From Clostridia bacterium (GTDB taxonomy: Bacteria; Bacillota; Clostridia; Lachnospirales; Lachnospiraceae), in the NCBI GenBank assembly GCA_910574255.1, contig CAJTAK010000010.1, positions 83,830 to 147,829 on the forward strand: a stretch of DNA of 64,000 bases. The letters run 5' to 3'. Numbering within the stretch: the stretch's first letter is position 1; every line of letters starts with the position of its first letter. The notes beneath the pieces are model-generated. The model made no database searches. It had not been told where the DNA came from and was given only the letters and a program-made list of their open reading frames with translations. Shown one piece after another: positions 1 through 8,108 of this stretch. The position numbers and the translations under genes are program-made.

Positions 1-837
1 CCCATTCCCGGTGCGGATAAGCCGGAGGCCGTGGCCATCCGCCGTTTGTCCGATACCCGTAAAGTGACGGAGCTTCTGCCCCATACAAAAGAGGCTGTTG
101 TGATCGGCGGAGGCGTATTGGGACTGGAAGCCGCATGGGAGCTTAAGAAAGCTCACTGCAAGGTGACGGTTCTGGAGCTTGCCCCAAGGCTTATGGGGCG
201 GCAGCTTGATGAGGGAGCCAGCCAGATGATGAAAAGCATCATTGAGGCCCAGGGAATTGCCGTACACACGGGCGTGCAGATTTCCGCTGTCGAGGGTGAA
301 GAGCATGTAACGGGCGTTCGCTTAGGCGACGGGACTTTACTGCCGGCCCAGCTTGTGATTCTTTCCTGCGGCGTGCGCTCCAACATTGGAATCGCTAAGG
401 AAGCGGGAATAGACACGGATCGGGCCGTGATAGTGGACAGTCATATGCTCACCAGCAATGAAGACATCTATGCCTGCGGCGACTGTGCCCAGTATGAGGG
501 CATCAATTACGCCATCTGGCCCCAGGCAGTGGAGCAGGGTAAAGTAGCCGGAGCAAATGCGGCGGGAGAAAGCCTTACGTACACCACCGTTCCGGCGGCC
601 CTTACTTTCCATGGTATGAATACGGCTCTGTTTTCCATCGGAGACAATGGCGGCAATCCGGATCTGGTTTATCGAACTGTGGAATTTAAGGATGTGTCCC
701 GAAAGCAGTATGAGAAATACTACTTCCGCAATAATCACCTTTGCGGCGTGATTCTCATTGGAGATGTGTCAAAAATGGGAGAGATGAGCGACGCAATTGA
801 ACGCAGAGCCTCCTTTAAGGAGCTGTTTGGCAGATAA
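1..837 (+). CDS. FAD/NAD(P)-dependent oxidoreductase, 5' end missing
   Basis: The open frame runs in from the left edge, so only the C-terminal ~278 residues are seen. It contains the second Rossmann motif VVIGGGVLGLEAAWEL for NAD(P)H and, ~120 residues later, the FAD-binding signature DIYACGDCAQ that closes the flavin domain. The last ~80 residues form the usual C-terminal dimerisation part of the pyridine nucleotide-disulphide oxidoreductase family (rubredoxin reductase / NADH oxidase / nitrite reductase FAD subunit). The upstream part may carry a rubredoxin or flavodoxin domain, which cannot be judged here. The electron acceptor is therefore unknown. It ends with TAA 21 bp before the 5' arm of the leader structure of the next gene. 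Confidence 0.85.
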   Translation, partial: PIPGADKPEAVAIRRLSDTRKVTELLPHTKEAVVIGGGVLGLEAAWELKKAHCKVTVLELAPRLMGRQLDEGASQMMKSIIEAQGIAVHTGVQISAVEGEEHVTGVRLGDGTLLPAQLVILSCGVRSNIGIAKEAGIDTDRAVIVDSHMLTSNEDIYACGDCAQYEGINYAIWPQAVEQGKVAGANAAGESLTYTTVPAALTFHGMNTALFSIGDNGGNPDLVYRTVEFKDVSRKQYEKYYFRNNHLCGVILIGDVSKMGEMSDAIERRASFKELFGR

Positions 838-857
838 AAATAGTTTAAGCTTATCAT

Positions 858-1031
858 AAAAAACCTCTTTTTGGAAATCCTGTAAAGAAAAGATTCTGCA
901 TGTTTCTCTCACAGAAAGCTTTTGGCGAGGGGACAAAAGGAAGTACAGGAAGTTTCAAAAGCAATGTCATTAAGTCTTTACAAGCTTTCAATGTTTATCT
1001 TAGCGGCATTGCTTCCAAAAGGAGGTTTTTT
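858..1031 (+). promoter_or_regulatory. Structured leader RNA that can mask the SD of the amidohydrolase gene
   Basis: A 19-nt arm at 858-876 is complementary, with one mismatch, to 1013-1031, which contains the GGAGG ribosome binding site of the gene starting at 1033. Between them lie a first helix CCTGTA (879-884) with TACAGG (944-949), enclosing an inner hairpin (TTCTG/CAGAA, AAAAG/CTTTT), and a second hairpin at 962-1010 (CAATG...CATTG). The layout is a three-way junction closed by a helix that hides the SD, as in translational riboswitches. It does not match any riboswitch consensus I can recall. Base pairing is seen in the sequence; a regulatory role is inferred. Confidence 0.45.
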
Positions 1032-1032
1032 A

Positions 1033-2208
1033 ATGCTGATTCTTGGAGGCAGGATATATACCATGGAAAATGCAGTGTATGATCCTGGCTATATTAAGAT
1101 TGAAAATGGAAAAATACTGAATTTGGGGACGGAGCGCAATGCTCCGGCGCCGGAGGAGAGAGAAAAGGTTCTTGAGGTAAAGGGCTCCTGGGTGCTTCCG
1201 GGGCTCATTGAAGCCCATGGGCATATCGGTATAACGGAGGAAACCAGGGGAGCCATTGCGGACGACTGCAATGAGACCAGTGAGCCGGTACAGCCTTATT
1301 TGCGGGCCATTGATGCCATAAATCCCATGGATCCGGCCTTTCATGATGCAATTATGGCGGGAATTACCTCGGTAATGACAGGACCGGGCAGTGCCAATGT
1401 GGTGGGCGGTCAGTTTGTATTTATGAAAACACAGGGACGTTGTATGGATCGGATGATTGTGTTGGAGCCGGCAGCTATGAAAGCAGCATTTGGCGAGAAT
1501 CCCAAGACTGCTTATGAGTCTCAGGGAAAATGTCCCCTGACAAGAATGGGAACGGCGGCTCTTTTACGAGAAGAATTGTTTCGAGCCAGACAATATGGAA
1601 AACAGAAGGAAAACGGAAAGCTAAAGGAGGAAGACTTTCGCCTGGAGCCGTGGCTTCCCGTGCTGCGCCGGGAGATTCCTCTAAAGGCACATGCTCATCG
1701 GGCGGATGACATTTTGACAGCCATTCGGATAGCAAAGGAATTTGAGATAGATATTACCATTGATCACGGCACGGAAGCCCATCTCATTGCCGACGAGGTT
1801 GCGGCCTCCGGTTTTCCGGTGATTGTAGGAACGGATCTGACCTCCCGCTCAAAGCTGGAGATACAGAATCTCAATTTTAAAACCAACCGGATTCTTTATG
1901 AATCCGGAGTGACCATTGCCGTGACCACGGATCATCCGGTGGCTTTGATTCAATATCTTCCCTTGTGTGCCGGACTTGCGGTAAAGCATGGTTTGCCTAT
2001 GGAAGAGGGGCTGAAAGCGCTGACCATCAATCCGGCCCGTATCTGCCGGGTTGAGGAACGGGTAGGGAGCTTGAAGCCGGGAAAGGATGCGGACATTGCC
2101 ATATTTTCCGGGAATCCTATGGAGGTGTTTACGAAGACTCTTTATACGATTATTGACGGGGAGATTGTGTATGAGGATGGAGAGCAGGGAAAAAGGGAAT
2201 TTTTATAA
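1033..2208 (+). CDS. Amidohydrolase family protein (imidazolonepropionase-like)
   Basis: 391 aa. It starts like metal-dependent cyclic amidohydrolases (N-terminal beta-sandwich residues 1-50, GGRIYTMEN), followed by the metal motif HGH at 62-64, further histidines in KAHAHRADD and TIDHGTEAH, and the catalytic Asp in TTDHPV near the C-terminus. The end (GKDADIAIFSG) is the typical return to the sandwich domain. The family hydrolyses C-N bonds of cyclic amides, imidazolonepropionate, or dipeptides; the substrate cannot be told. ATG 1033 was chosen because GGAGG lies 7 bp upstream; longer in-frame starts would read through the structured leader. Transcribed alone, probably under control of that leader. 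Confidence 0.85.
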   Translation: MLILGGRIYTMENAVYDPGYIKIENGKILNLGTERNAPAPEEREKVLEVKGSWVLPGLIEAHGHIGITEETRGAIADDCNETSEPVQPYLRAIDAINPMDPAFHDAIMAGITSVMTGPGSANVVGGQFVFMKTQGRCMDRMIVLEPAAMKAAFGENPKTAYESQGKCPLTRMGTAALLREELFRARQYGKQKENGKLKEEDFRLEPWLPVLRREIPLKAHAHRADDILTAIRIAKEFEIDITIDHGTEAHLIADEVAASGFPVIVGTDLTSRSKLEIQNLNFKTNRILYESGVTIAVTTDHPVALIQYLPLCAGLAVKHGLPMEEGLKALTINPARICRVEERVGSLKPGKDADIAIFSGNPMEVFTKTLYTIIDGEIVYEDGEQGKREFL

Positions 2209-2321
2209 GTAAAAGTGTAAAAAGTAAAATAACAGATAATTATTCGGTGTTTGTTAAAAAAGTCTGTTTTTAACAATAAAAAAGGTCAATATAAAAAAAA
2301 TAATTTTTTTTAAAAAAAAGC

Positions 2322-2350
2322 TTGCCAAATAAGGAATTATATTATATACT
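2322..2350 (+). promoter_or_regulatory. Sigma-A type promoter of tRNA-Glu
   Basis: TTGCCA (2322-2327), a 17-bp spacer, and TATACT (2345-2350) lie 28 bp upstream of the tRNA in a very AT-rich stretch (2209-2377). A small hairpin GTTAAAAA/TTTTTAAC lies around 2253-2275. Confidence 0.7.
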
Positions 2351-2377
2351 AAGCAAGTCGGCAGGAAAAGCCGGTAT

Positions 2378-2449
2378 GGTTCCTTGGTCAAGCGGTTAAG
2401 ACGCCGCCCTCTCACGGCGGAAACAGGGGTTCGATTCCCCTAGGGACTG
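2378..2449 (+). tRNA. tRNA-Glu (anticodon CTC)
   Basis: A 72-nt cloverleaf: 7-bp acceptor stem (GGTTCCT with AGGGACT), D arm, anticodon stem CCGCC/GGCGG with loop CTCTCAC giving anticodon CTC at 2411-2413, and a T arm with GGTTCGATTCC. The discriminator base is G and no CCA is encoded. It has its own promoter and a strong terminator, so it is a single-gene transcription unit. Confidence 0.95.
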
Positions 2450-2454
2450 TCAAA

Positions 2455-2495
2455 AACTCCGAAAGCAGATGAACAGGGGCTTTCGGAGTTTTTTG
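2455..2495 (+). terminator. Rho-independent terminator of the tRNA
   Basis: AACTCCGAAAGC and GCTTTCGGAGTT form a 12-bp stem, followed by a T tract. Confidence 0.9.
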
Positions 2496-2527
2496 TGTTA
2501 TATAAATGCAGGAGACTGGAAAGCTAT

Positions 2528-4828
2528 ATGAGAACCGGGACAAGCAGAGGAGAAGAGAGCCGTAAGAGACGGCTCTGTTTGCCGTTAAGTAGAAAAATCA
2601 GACAATGTTCAAAGCAGCAGAGAGCTCAGAGAATAGTTCTCTTGTTTGCGTTTCTGTTTCTTTGTATTCTGCCTGTTTGTTCACAGTACAATAAGACAGG
2701 TCCCAGAGAAATATGGATTGATGTGGAGCATGTGAAGAGAGGCTCTTTGATTCCCGTTCAATTTCGGAATATAGCTCCTTCAGAGGTAGAGGCCTGCACC
2801 TGGTATGTAGGAGAACGCCAGGTATCCAAAACAAAGGAGATTACTTCGTTTACGCCCAAAGAAGGAGATGAGGAACAATTTATCCGTGTAGAGGTTGCCT
2901 TTACAGATGGAAGTATTTGCGAAGATTCTTTTTACTACAGTATTCTTCCCGTACTTTATTTAGAAAGCGAAATGGGGTATAAAGACGTTTACTGGCAGGA
3001 GGGCATCTATGCTCAAATACGGCTTGCCGCAGGAGAAGGGTATCTGCCCACGGAAGCATATGAGGGGGGAGCCTTTATTCACCTGAGAGGCAATTCTACT
3101 AATGAATTAGATAAGCGGCCTTTTAAATTGAAGCTGGATAAGAAAAGCGATCTGCTGGGAATGGGAAAGTCAAAGCATTGGATATTACTGGCGAATGCGA
3201 TTGATGCCACCCTGCTCCGCAATAGATTGATGCAGGAGTTTGCACGAGATATCGGAGCGGATGTCTGGATGGACTCGAAAAATGTAACCTTGATTTACAA
3301 TGGAGAATATCAGGGTGTTTATGAGTTGTGTGAACAAGTGCGCATTGATGAGAACAGAGTGGATGTTTATGATTGGGAAGAAGTCTGTGAACAGGCAGCC
3401 AGAGGAATTGCAGGGGATTTGACAGAACAGGGGCTGGCGACAGAGGAAGAGAGACCATTTCTTGAAAAAATGATAGAAGCGGATTTGACCCTGGATTTTT
3501 CATGGATGGAAGAGGCGGCATTTACATCTGATTTTTTGAATGACTTGAATGAAAGTACTGGAAGGAATCTTCCGGTTTCTTATGATCTGCATAAATACAT
3601 AGATATGCAGAAACTTCCGGAAGCTGTGGGAGGCGTACTTATGGAGATGAGCCAATATCATAAAAATGATGCGTCCCTTAAGACCAATTATGATATGCCC
3701 ATCTATTTCAACAGGCCTTCCCAGGGAGCAACCTATAGGGAGCTTCTTGATTATATGCGGGAGTATCTTCAGACTTTGGAATATGCATTTCATGAAACTG
3801 ATTTTACGTATCATGAGGATTCGCCTCATTATCAAATGTCTGATCCCGGATGGTATGATCAGGAGAAAAAAATGCGTTTGGGTGTGGAATATAAGCCGGC
3901 ATCTTTTTCAGCAGAGGAGTATGACGGGCTTCATTATTCAGAGCTGATCGATTTTGACTCCCTTTTGATCAATTTTTTGATATGCGAATTTTCGGTAAAT
4001 TATGATGGCATGAAAAATAGTGTTTTCTTTTATAAGGATGTGGATGGAAAGCTTTTTATCGGTCCGCCCTGGGATTATGACTGGGCATGGGGCAACAGCT
4101 ACAGCGACCGTACCATACAAACCTGGTGTACGGATATCTGGCAGACTACAGATGAATATTTTGGAAGAGAGAACTATTACCAGAGCGTTCAGTGGAACCG
4201 CTGTCTCATTCGGGATCCTTATTTTGTGGCAAGAGTTTATGAAAAGTATTGGGAGATTCGGGAGACAGTTATAGAAGAAATGGTACGTGAGGGCGGTCTG
4301 ATTGATACGTATGCAGCCGAGCTTAAGCCGGCGGCTGACGCCAACGATGCGAGATGGGGAGGAAGCATGGGGGATTATACAGGCAGAAAATTTAATGACT
4401 CCATTGCAGATGTGAAAAGCTTTCTTAAGCAGCGGATTTCCTGGCTGGATGAACAGTTTGCTTCTGTAGAGACCTTGTGTGCCTCTCTGGGGTATTACCA
4501 GGCATCAGATAACCTGACTGTGCAGAAGATTGACACAGCTTCCCGCAGAGGTATGACCAGGATACAGGTAAGTGTGGAGCTTCCGGAATGTAAAGAAGTG
4601 GCGTTTCAGATTAATGGCGCCTACATCCGGCGCTCAGAGGTGCAAAATGGCATTGCAGAGCTTTGGGTATCCAATCGGGAGCTTCGGACAGGGAAAGGAG
4701 AGCTGAATGCAGTTCAGGTACGGGCAGTGGATAAGCAGGGAGAATATATACGGAATTCGGAGGGCACAGTAGAGGGAGAGTATTGCAATGCTGTCTCTAA
4801 TTATGGATGGTTTGTTTGGAATCCATAA
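2528..4828 (+). CDS. CotH kinase family protein, secreted or membrane anchored
   Basis: About 766 aa. A basic N-terminus (residues 1-35) precedes one hydrophobic segment (IVLLFAFLFLCILPV), an uncleaved signal/anchor, so the body is probably extracytoplasmic. An Ig-like stretch follows, then the CotH domain: LRGNSTNELDKRPFKLKL, LLGMGKSKHWILLANAID and TLLRNRLMQEFARDIG, and the late PPWDYDWAWGN that carries the metal-binding acidic residues of CotH atypical kinases. In Bacillus, CotH phosphorylates spore-coat proteins; clostridial relatives are often surface proteins of unknown target. A GTG at 2495 is in frame, but it sits on the tRNA terminator, so ATG 2528 (AGGAGA 12 bp upstream) is preferred. 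Confidence 0.8.
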   Translation: MRTGTSRGEESRKRRLCLPLSRKIRQCSKQQRAQRIVLLFAFLFLCILPVCSQYNKTGPREIWIDVEHVKRGSLIPVQFRNIAPSEVEACTWYVGERQVSKTKEITSFTPKEGDEEQFIRVEVAFTDGSICEDSFYYSILPVLYLESEMGYKDVYWQEGIYAQIRLAAGEGYLPTEAYEGGAFIHLRGNSTNELDKRPFKLKLDKKSDLLGMGKSKHWILLANAIDATLLRNRLMQEFARDIGADVWMDSKNVTLIYNGEYQGVYELCEQVRIDENRVDVYDWEEVCEQAARGIAGDLTEQGLATEEERPFLEKMIEADLTLDFSWMEEAAFTSDFLNDLNESTGRNLPVSYDLHKYIDMQKLPEAVGGVLMEMSQYHKNDASLKTNYDMPIYFNRPSQGATYRELLDYMREYLQTLEYAFHETDFTYHEDSPHYQMSDPGWYDQEKKMRLGVEYKPASFSAEEYDGLHYSELIDFDSLLINFLICEFSVNYDGMKNSVFFYKDVDGKLFIGPPWDYDWAWGNSYSDRTIQTWCTDIWQTTDEYFGRENYYQSVQWNRCLIRDPYFVARVYEKYWEIRETVIEEMVREGGLIDTYAAELKPAADANDARWGGSMGDYTGRKFNDSIADVKSFLKQRISWLDEQFASVETLCASLGYYQASDNLTVQKIDTASRRGMTRIQVSVELPECKEVAFQINGAYIRRSEVQNGIAELWVSNRELRTGKGELNAVQVRAVDKQGEYIRNSEGTVEGEYCNAVSNYGWFVWNP

Positions 4829-4946
4829 GTTTTATAATCAAAAATCTTAATTGTTTTCCAAAACTTGTCCGGTGTGGAAACAAGGATGCTTCGCATACTA
4901 AAAATGAAAAGATACCCCCAAATATGGGCGAAACAAGGAGGTTTTC

Positions 4947-5513
4947 ATGCATAAACGGTATGCGTTTTATTCTTTGTGTCTGATTTTCCTTTTGACTTTC
5001 CTGATGGCATCAGGTTTCCAATTAACAAGCACCAATTTTTCCGTTATCGGCAGCCGGGGCGGACGGCGGATGGCGTTTCTGCTGTGGGGGGCTTTGACAG
5101 GAAATTATTTTTATTTGTATACAAAGATGCTCATGGAGCTGGCAGACTGCCGGGATTGGATTATGGAGAGCTTTCTTTTGTGCGCCCTGCTTTTTTTTGT
5201 GACGGCTGTGGGAATTCCCTATATTCCGGAGCAGGTTCCGAGAATGTCCCGCCTGCATGTGGCGATTTCCTTTCTTGCTCCTTTATTTCTGGGACTGGCC
5301 CAACTGCGGTTTCTTCTCCTGCTCCAAAAGAAAATCAGCGGAAGCTTTCGGATGCAGTGGCTTCTTTTGTCTATTTTAGGCTTTGGTTCGGCCGTTCTGC
5401 TTTTAACCGTAGGCATTGTATCAAGTCTTCTGGAAATATTTCTTATCATTGGAATCTGTCTCTATCTTTTGCTTTTATATTGTAAATTAAATAAATTGAT
5501 GAGTTTTGTATGA
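4947..5513 (+). CDS. Hypothetical polytopic membrane protein
   Basis: 188 aa with about six hydrophobic segments (residues 5-25, 45-62, 73-92, 105-128, 135-160, 165-180) and short loops, so an integral membrane protein. No catalytic motif is visible and I do not recognise the family. It has a clear AGGAGG 5 bp before ATG. It lies alone between the CotH homologue and the palindromic element at 5561; the 3' end is only 47 bp from that element. Confidence 0.6.
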   Translation: MHKRYAFYSLCLIFLLTFLMASGFQLTSTNFSVIGSRGGRRMAFLLWGALTGNYFYLYTKMLMELADCRDWIMESFLLCALLFFVTAVGIPYIPEQVPRMSRLHVAISFLAPLFLGLAQLRFLLLLQKKISGSFRMQWLLLSILGFGSAVLLLTVGIVSSLLEIFLIIGICLYLLLLYCKLNKLMSFV

Positions 5514-5560
5514 AATAATAGGAAAGAAATGTTTTACAAACTACAAGCTCTTGTGCTATA

Positions 5561-5837
5561 CTACCCCCAGTGGACAAGGGGACACACGGTTTTGTACCAT
5601 GAATTTGCGATTCTGCTGCGTTACTGTCGCTCAGCGTACGTCCAGTACGCTTCGTTCCAGTGCCTTGCAGAATCACAAATTCATGGTGCAAAACTCCTTT
5701 GGACCCCAAGTACCGAATTTTGGTGGCTGGCAAGGCAATGGAATGAGGCGTACTGGACGTACGCCGATTGACAGTAACGCAGCCAGCCTCCAAAAGATGG
5801 CACTTGGGGCGTGTGTCCCCTTGTCCACTGGGGGTAG
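5561..5837. mobile_element. 277-bp MITE-like palindromic element with interlocked hairpins
   Basis: Perfect 27-bp terminal inverted repeats lie at 5561-5587 and 5811-5837. Inside are two imperfect hairpins: arms 5590-5615/5667-5693 and arms 5701-5730/5783-5810. Their loops (5616-5668 and 5730-5782) are complementary to each other over about 53 nt with ~6 mismatches. A TA dinucleotide sits two bases inside each end (C-TA-CCCCC and GGGGG-TA-G), which would fit a TA target duplication of IS630/mariner type. No transposase is encoded; open frames inside the element are by-products of the palindromes. It fills the gap upstream of the topoisomerase genes. Confidence 0.75.
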
Positions 5838-5901
5838 CTAAGACTGAAAAAAACAGAACATCCATTCGGATAGACACCATATAGGAACGAGGAAAATAGT
5901 G

Positions 5902-7824
5902 ATGGCAAAGAAAAATACCTACGACGCAGACAGCATAGCAGTCCTGGAGGGCCTGGAGGCCGTGCGCAAACGCCCGGGCATGTACATTGGCAGCGTGTCA
6001 CGAAAAGGCTTAAATCATTTGATTTATGAGATAGTAGATAACTCCGTGGACGAACATCTGGCAGGCTTCTGCTCCAAGATCTGGGTCACACTGGAGCGTG
6101 ACGGCTCCTGTACCGTCAGCGACGACGGCCGCGGCATCCCGGTAGATCTCCACGCAAAGGGCATTTCCGCAGAAAGGCTGGTATTCACCACCCTCCATGC
6201 AGGCGGAAAGTTTGACGATTCCGTCTACAAGACAAGCGGCGGTCTCCACGGAGTAGGCTCATCCGTGGTCAACGCTCTGTCTACCTACCTGGACATAGAA
6301 GTGAGCCGTGACGGAGCCGTTCACCACGACCACTACGAGCAGGGCATCCCCACCATTGAGCTAAAGGACGGTCTGCTCCCCATACTGCGAAAAACAAAGG
6401 AGACAGGAACCCGGATCAATTTCCTGCCGGACCCGGAGATCTTTGAGAAGACAAGATTTCAGGCAGAAGAGGTGAAAAGCCGTCTTCATGAGACTGCCTA
6501 TCTGAATCCGGAGCTGACCATTTATTTTGCAGATCGGCGGACAGAGCCGGCGGAGGAAGCAACTTTCCATGAGGAAAACGGAATCATCGGCTTTGTGGAG
6601 GATTTAAATAAGAAAAAAGAACAGATCCATGATGTGATTTATTTTAAGGGAGAAGCAGAGGGCATTATCGTAGAGGGCGCATTTCAGTATGTAAACGAGT
6701 TCCACGAAAATGTTCTGGGCTTTTGCAATAACATTTACAACGCAGAGGGCGGCACCCATCTGACCGGTTTTAAGACCGTATTTACCACCGTGATCAATAA
6801 TTACGCCAGAGAGCTGGGCATCTTAAAGGAGAAAGACACCAACTTCACCGGAGCCGACGTGCGCAACGGCATGACGGCCGTAATCTCCATCAAACATCCC
6901 TCTCCCCGGTTTGAGGGTCAGACCAAGACAAAGCTTGACAATCAGGATGCCTCCAAAGCTACAGCAAAAGTAGCGGGAGACGAGATCGTCCGCTACTTTG
7001 ACCGCAACCTGGAGACTTTAAAAGGCGTCATCGGCTGTGCAGAAAAAGCGGCTAAAATACGAAAAACCGAGGAACGGGCCAAGACGAACCTCTTAACCAA
7101 GCAGAAATACTCTTTCGACTCCAACGGAAAGCTGGCAAACTGCGAGAGCCGGGATGCCTCCAAATGCGAGATTTTTATCGTAGAGGGAGACTCCGCCGGG
7201 GGCTCCGCAAAGACCGCAAGAGATCGAAACTTCCAGGCCATCCTGCCAATCAGGGGAAAGATCCTGAACGTAGAAAAAGCCAGCATCGACAAAGTGCTGG
7301 CCAATGCAGAGATCAAAACCATGATCAATGCCTTCGGCTGCGGCTTCTCCGAGGGCTACGGCAACGACTTTGACATCACAAAGCTCCGCTACGACAAGAT
7401 CATCATCATGGCCGATGCGGACGTAGACGGCGCACACATTTCCACCCTGCTTCTGACCCTCTTTTACCGCTTCATGCCGGATCTCATCTATGAGGGACAC
7501 GTATACATTGCCATGCCGCCCCTCTATAAAGCCATGCCCCAAAGAGGAGAGGAAGAGTATCTCTACGACGACAAGGCCCTGGAGCGCTACCGGAAGCGCC
7601 ACAAAGGAAGCTTCACCCTCCAGCGCTACAAAGGCTTGGGAGAGATGGATGCCGAACAGCTCTGGGAGACAACCTTAAACCCGGCTACCAGAATCCTGAA
7701 ACGAGTAGAGATCGAGGACGCACGCATGGCCTCCAACGTAACGGAAATGCTCATGGGAACCGAAGTGCCCCCCAGACGGGCATTCATCTACGAACACGCC
7801 TGCGACGCAGAGCTGGACGTATAG
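5902..7824 (+). CDS. parE: Type IIA DNA topoisomerase B subunit (ParE-like; GyrB possible)
   Basis: 640 aa. The N-terminal GHKL ATPase has EIVDNSVDE (~43-51), DDGRGIPV (~75-82) and GGLHGVG (~111-117). The transducer domain follows, then the TOPRIM domain with EGDSAGG (428-434) and DADVDGAH (~504-511). The length is that of Gram-positive GyrB/ParE without the enterobacterial insert. It supplies ATP hydrolysis and the metal site for DNA strand passage with the A subunit encoded 284 bp downstream. The partner lacks a canonical GyrA box, so a topoisomerase IV-type pair is favoured over gyrase; the B subunit alone does not decide. ATG 5902 (one codon after a GTG) gives the standard MAKK start. Codons end mostly in A or C, unlike most of the window. 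Confidence 0.85.
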   Translation: MAKKNTYDADSIAVLEGLEAVRKRPGMYIGSVSRKGLNHLIYEIVDNSVDEHLAGFCSKIWVTLERDGSCTVSDDGRGIPVDLHAKGISAERLVFTTLHAGGKFDDSVYKTSGGLHGVGSSVVNALSTYLDIEVSRDGAVHHDHYEQGIPTIELKDGLLPILRKTKETGTRINFLPDPEIFEKTRFQAEEVKSRLHETAYLNPELTIYFADRRTEPAEEATFHEENGIIGFVEDLNKKKEQIHDVIYFKGEAEGIIVEGAFQYVNEFHENVLGFCNNIYNAEGGTHLTGFKTVFTTVINNYARELGILKEKDTNFTGADVRNGMTAVISIKHPSPRFEGQTKTKLDNQDASKATAKVAGDEIVRYFDRNLETLKGVIGCAEKAAKIRKTEERAKTNLLTKQKYSFDSNGKLANCESRDASKCEIFIVEGDSAGGSAKTARDRNFQAILPIRGKILNVEKASIDKVLANAEIKTMINAFGCGFSEGYGNDFDITKLRYDKIIIMADADVDGAHISTLLLTLFYRFMPDLIYEGHVYIAMPPLYKAMPQRGEEEYLYDDKALERYRKRHKGSFTLQRYKGLGEMDAEQLWETTLNPATRILKRVEIEDARMASNVTEMLMGTEVPPRRAFIYEHACDAELDV

Positions 7825-7936
7825 ACCTGAAGATACATTGTCATACCTTACCGAACGAAGTCCTATAGGAACATGCATTAATGCCTGCTCGCAGGGTATG
7901 AATAAAAAACAAACCTAAAATATAGATACAATATCA

Positions 7937-8026
7937 GCCGCCGGGAAACAGAAAATATCTTCTTTCCAGGCGTGTCAGCCCTGTGGGCGGAGCAGGGAAA
8001 GAAGATATTTTCTGTTTCCCGGCGGC
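7937..8026. repeat. 31-bp perfect inverted repeat between parE and parC
   Basis: 7937-7967 and 7996-8026 are exact reverse complements separated by 28 bp. As RNA this would be a very stable hairpin (starting GCCGCCGGGAAACAG). There is no T tract at the 3' side, so it is not a standard terminator; an mRNA-processing/attenuating hairpin or a small insertion element are both possible. The flanks (7825-7936 and 8027-8108) show nothing else I can name. Confidence 0.8.
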
Positions 8027-8108
8027 GTCCGTTTACCAACACAATAAAACAAATCACACCCAAAGTAAAAAAATGCCATAAACAAAGCTAGGAGAAAATA
8101 GTAGAACA

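Noticed and set aside
922..1032. A longer N-terminus for the amidohydrolase from 922
   Set aside because: It would encode the leader RNA; the family's N-terminus starts at 1033 and has GGAGG upstream.
5506..5841. Small proteins on both strands across 5506-5841
   Set aside because: These open frames only mirror the palindromic element; no SD or family resemblance.
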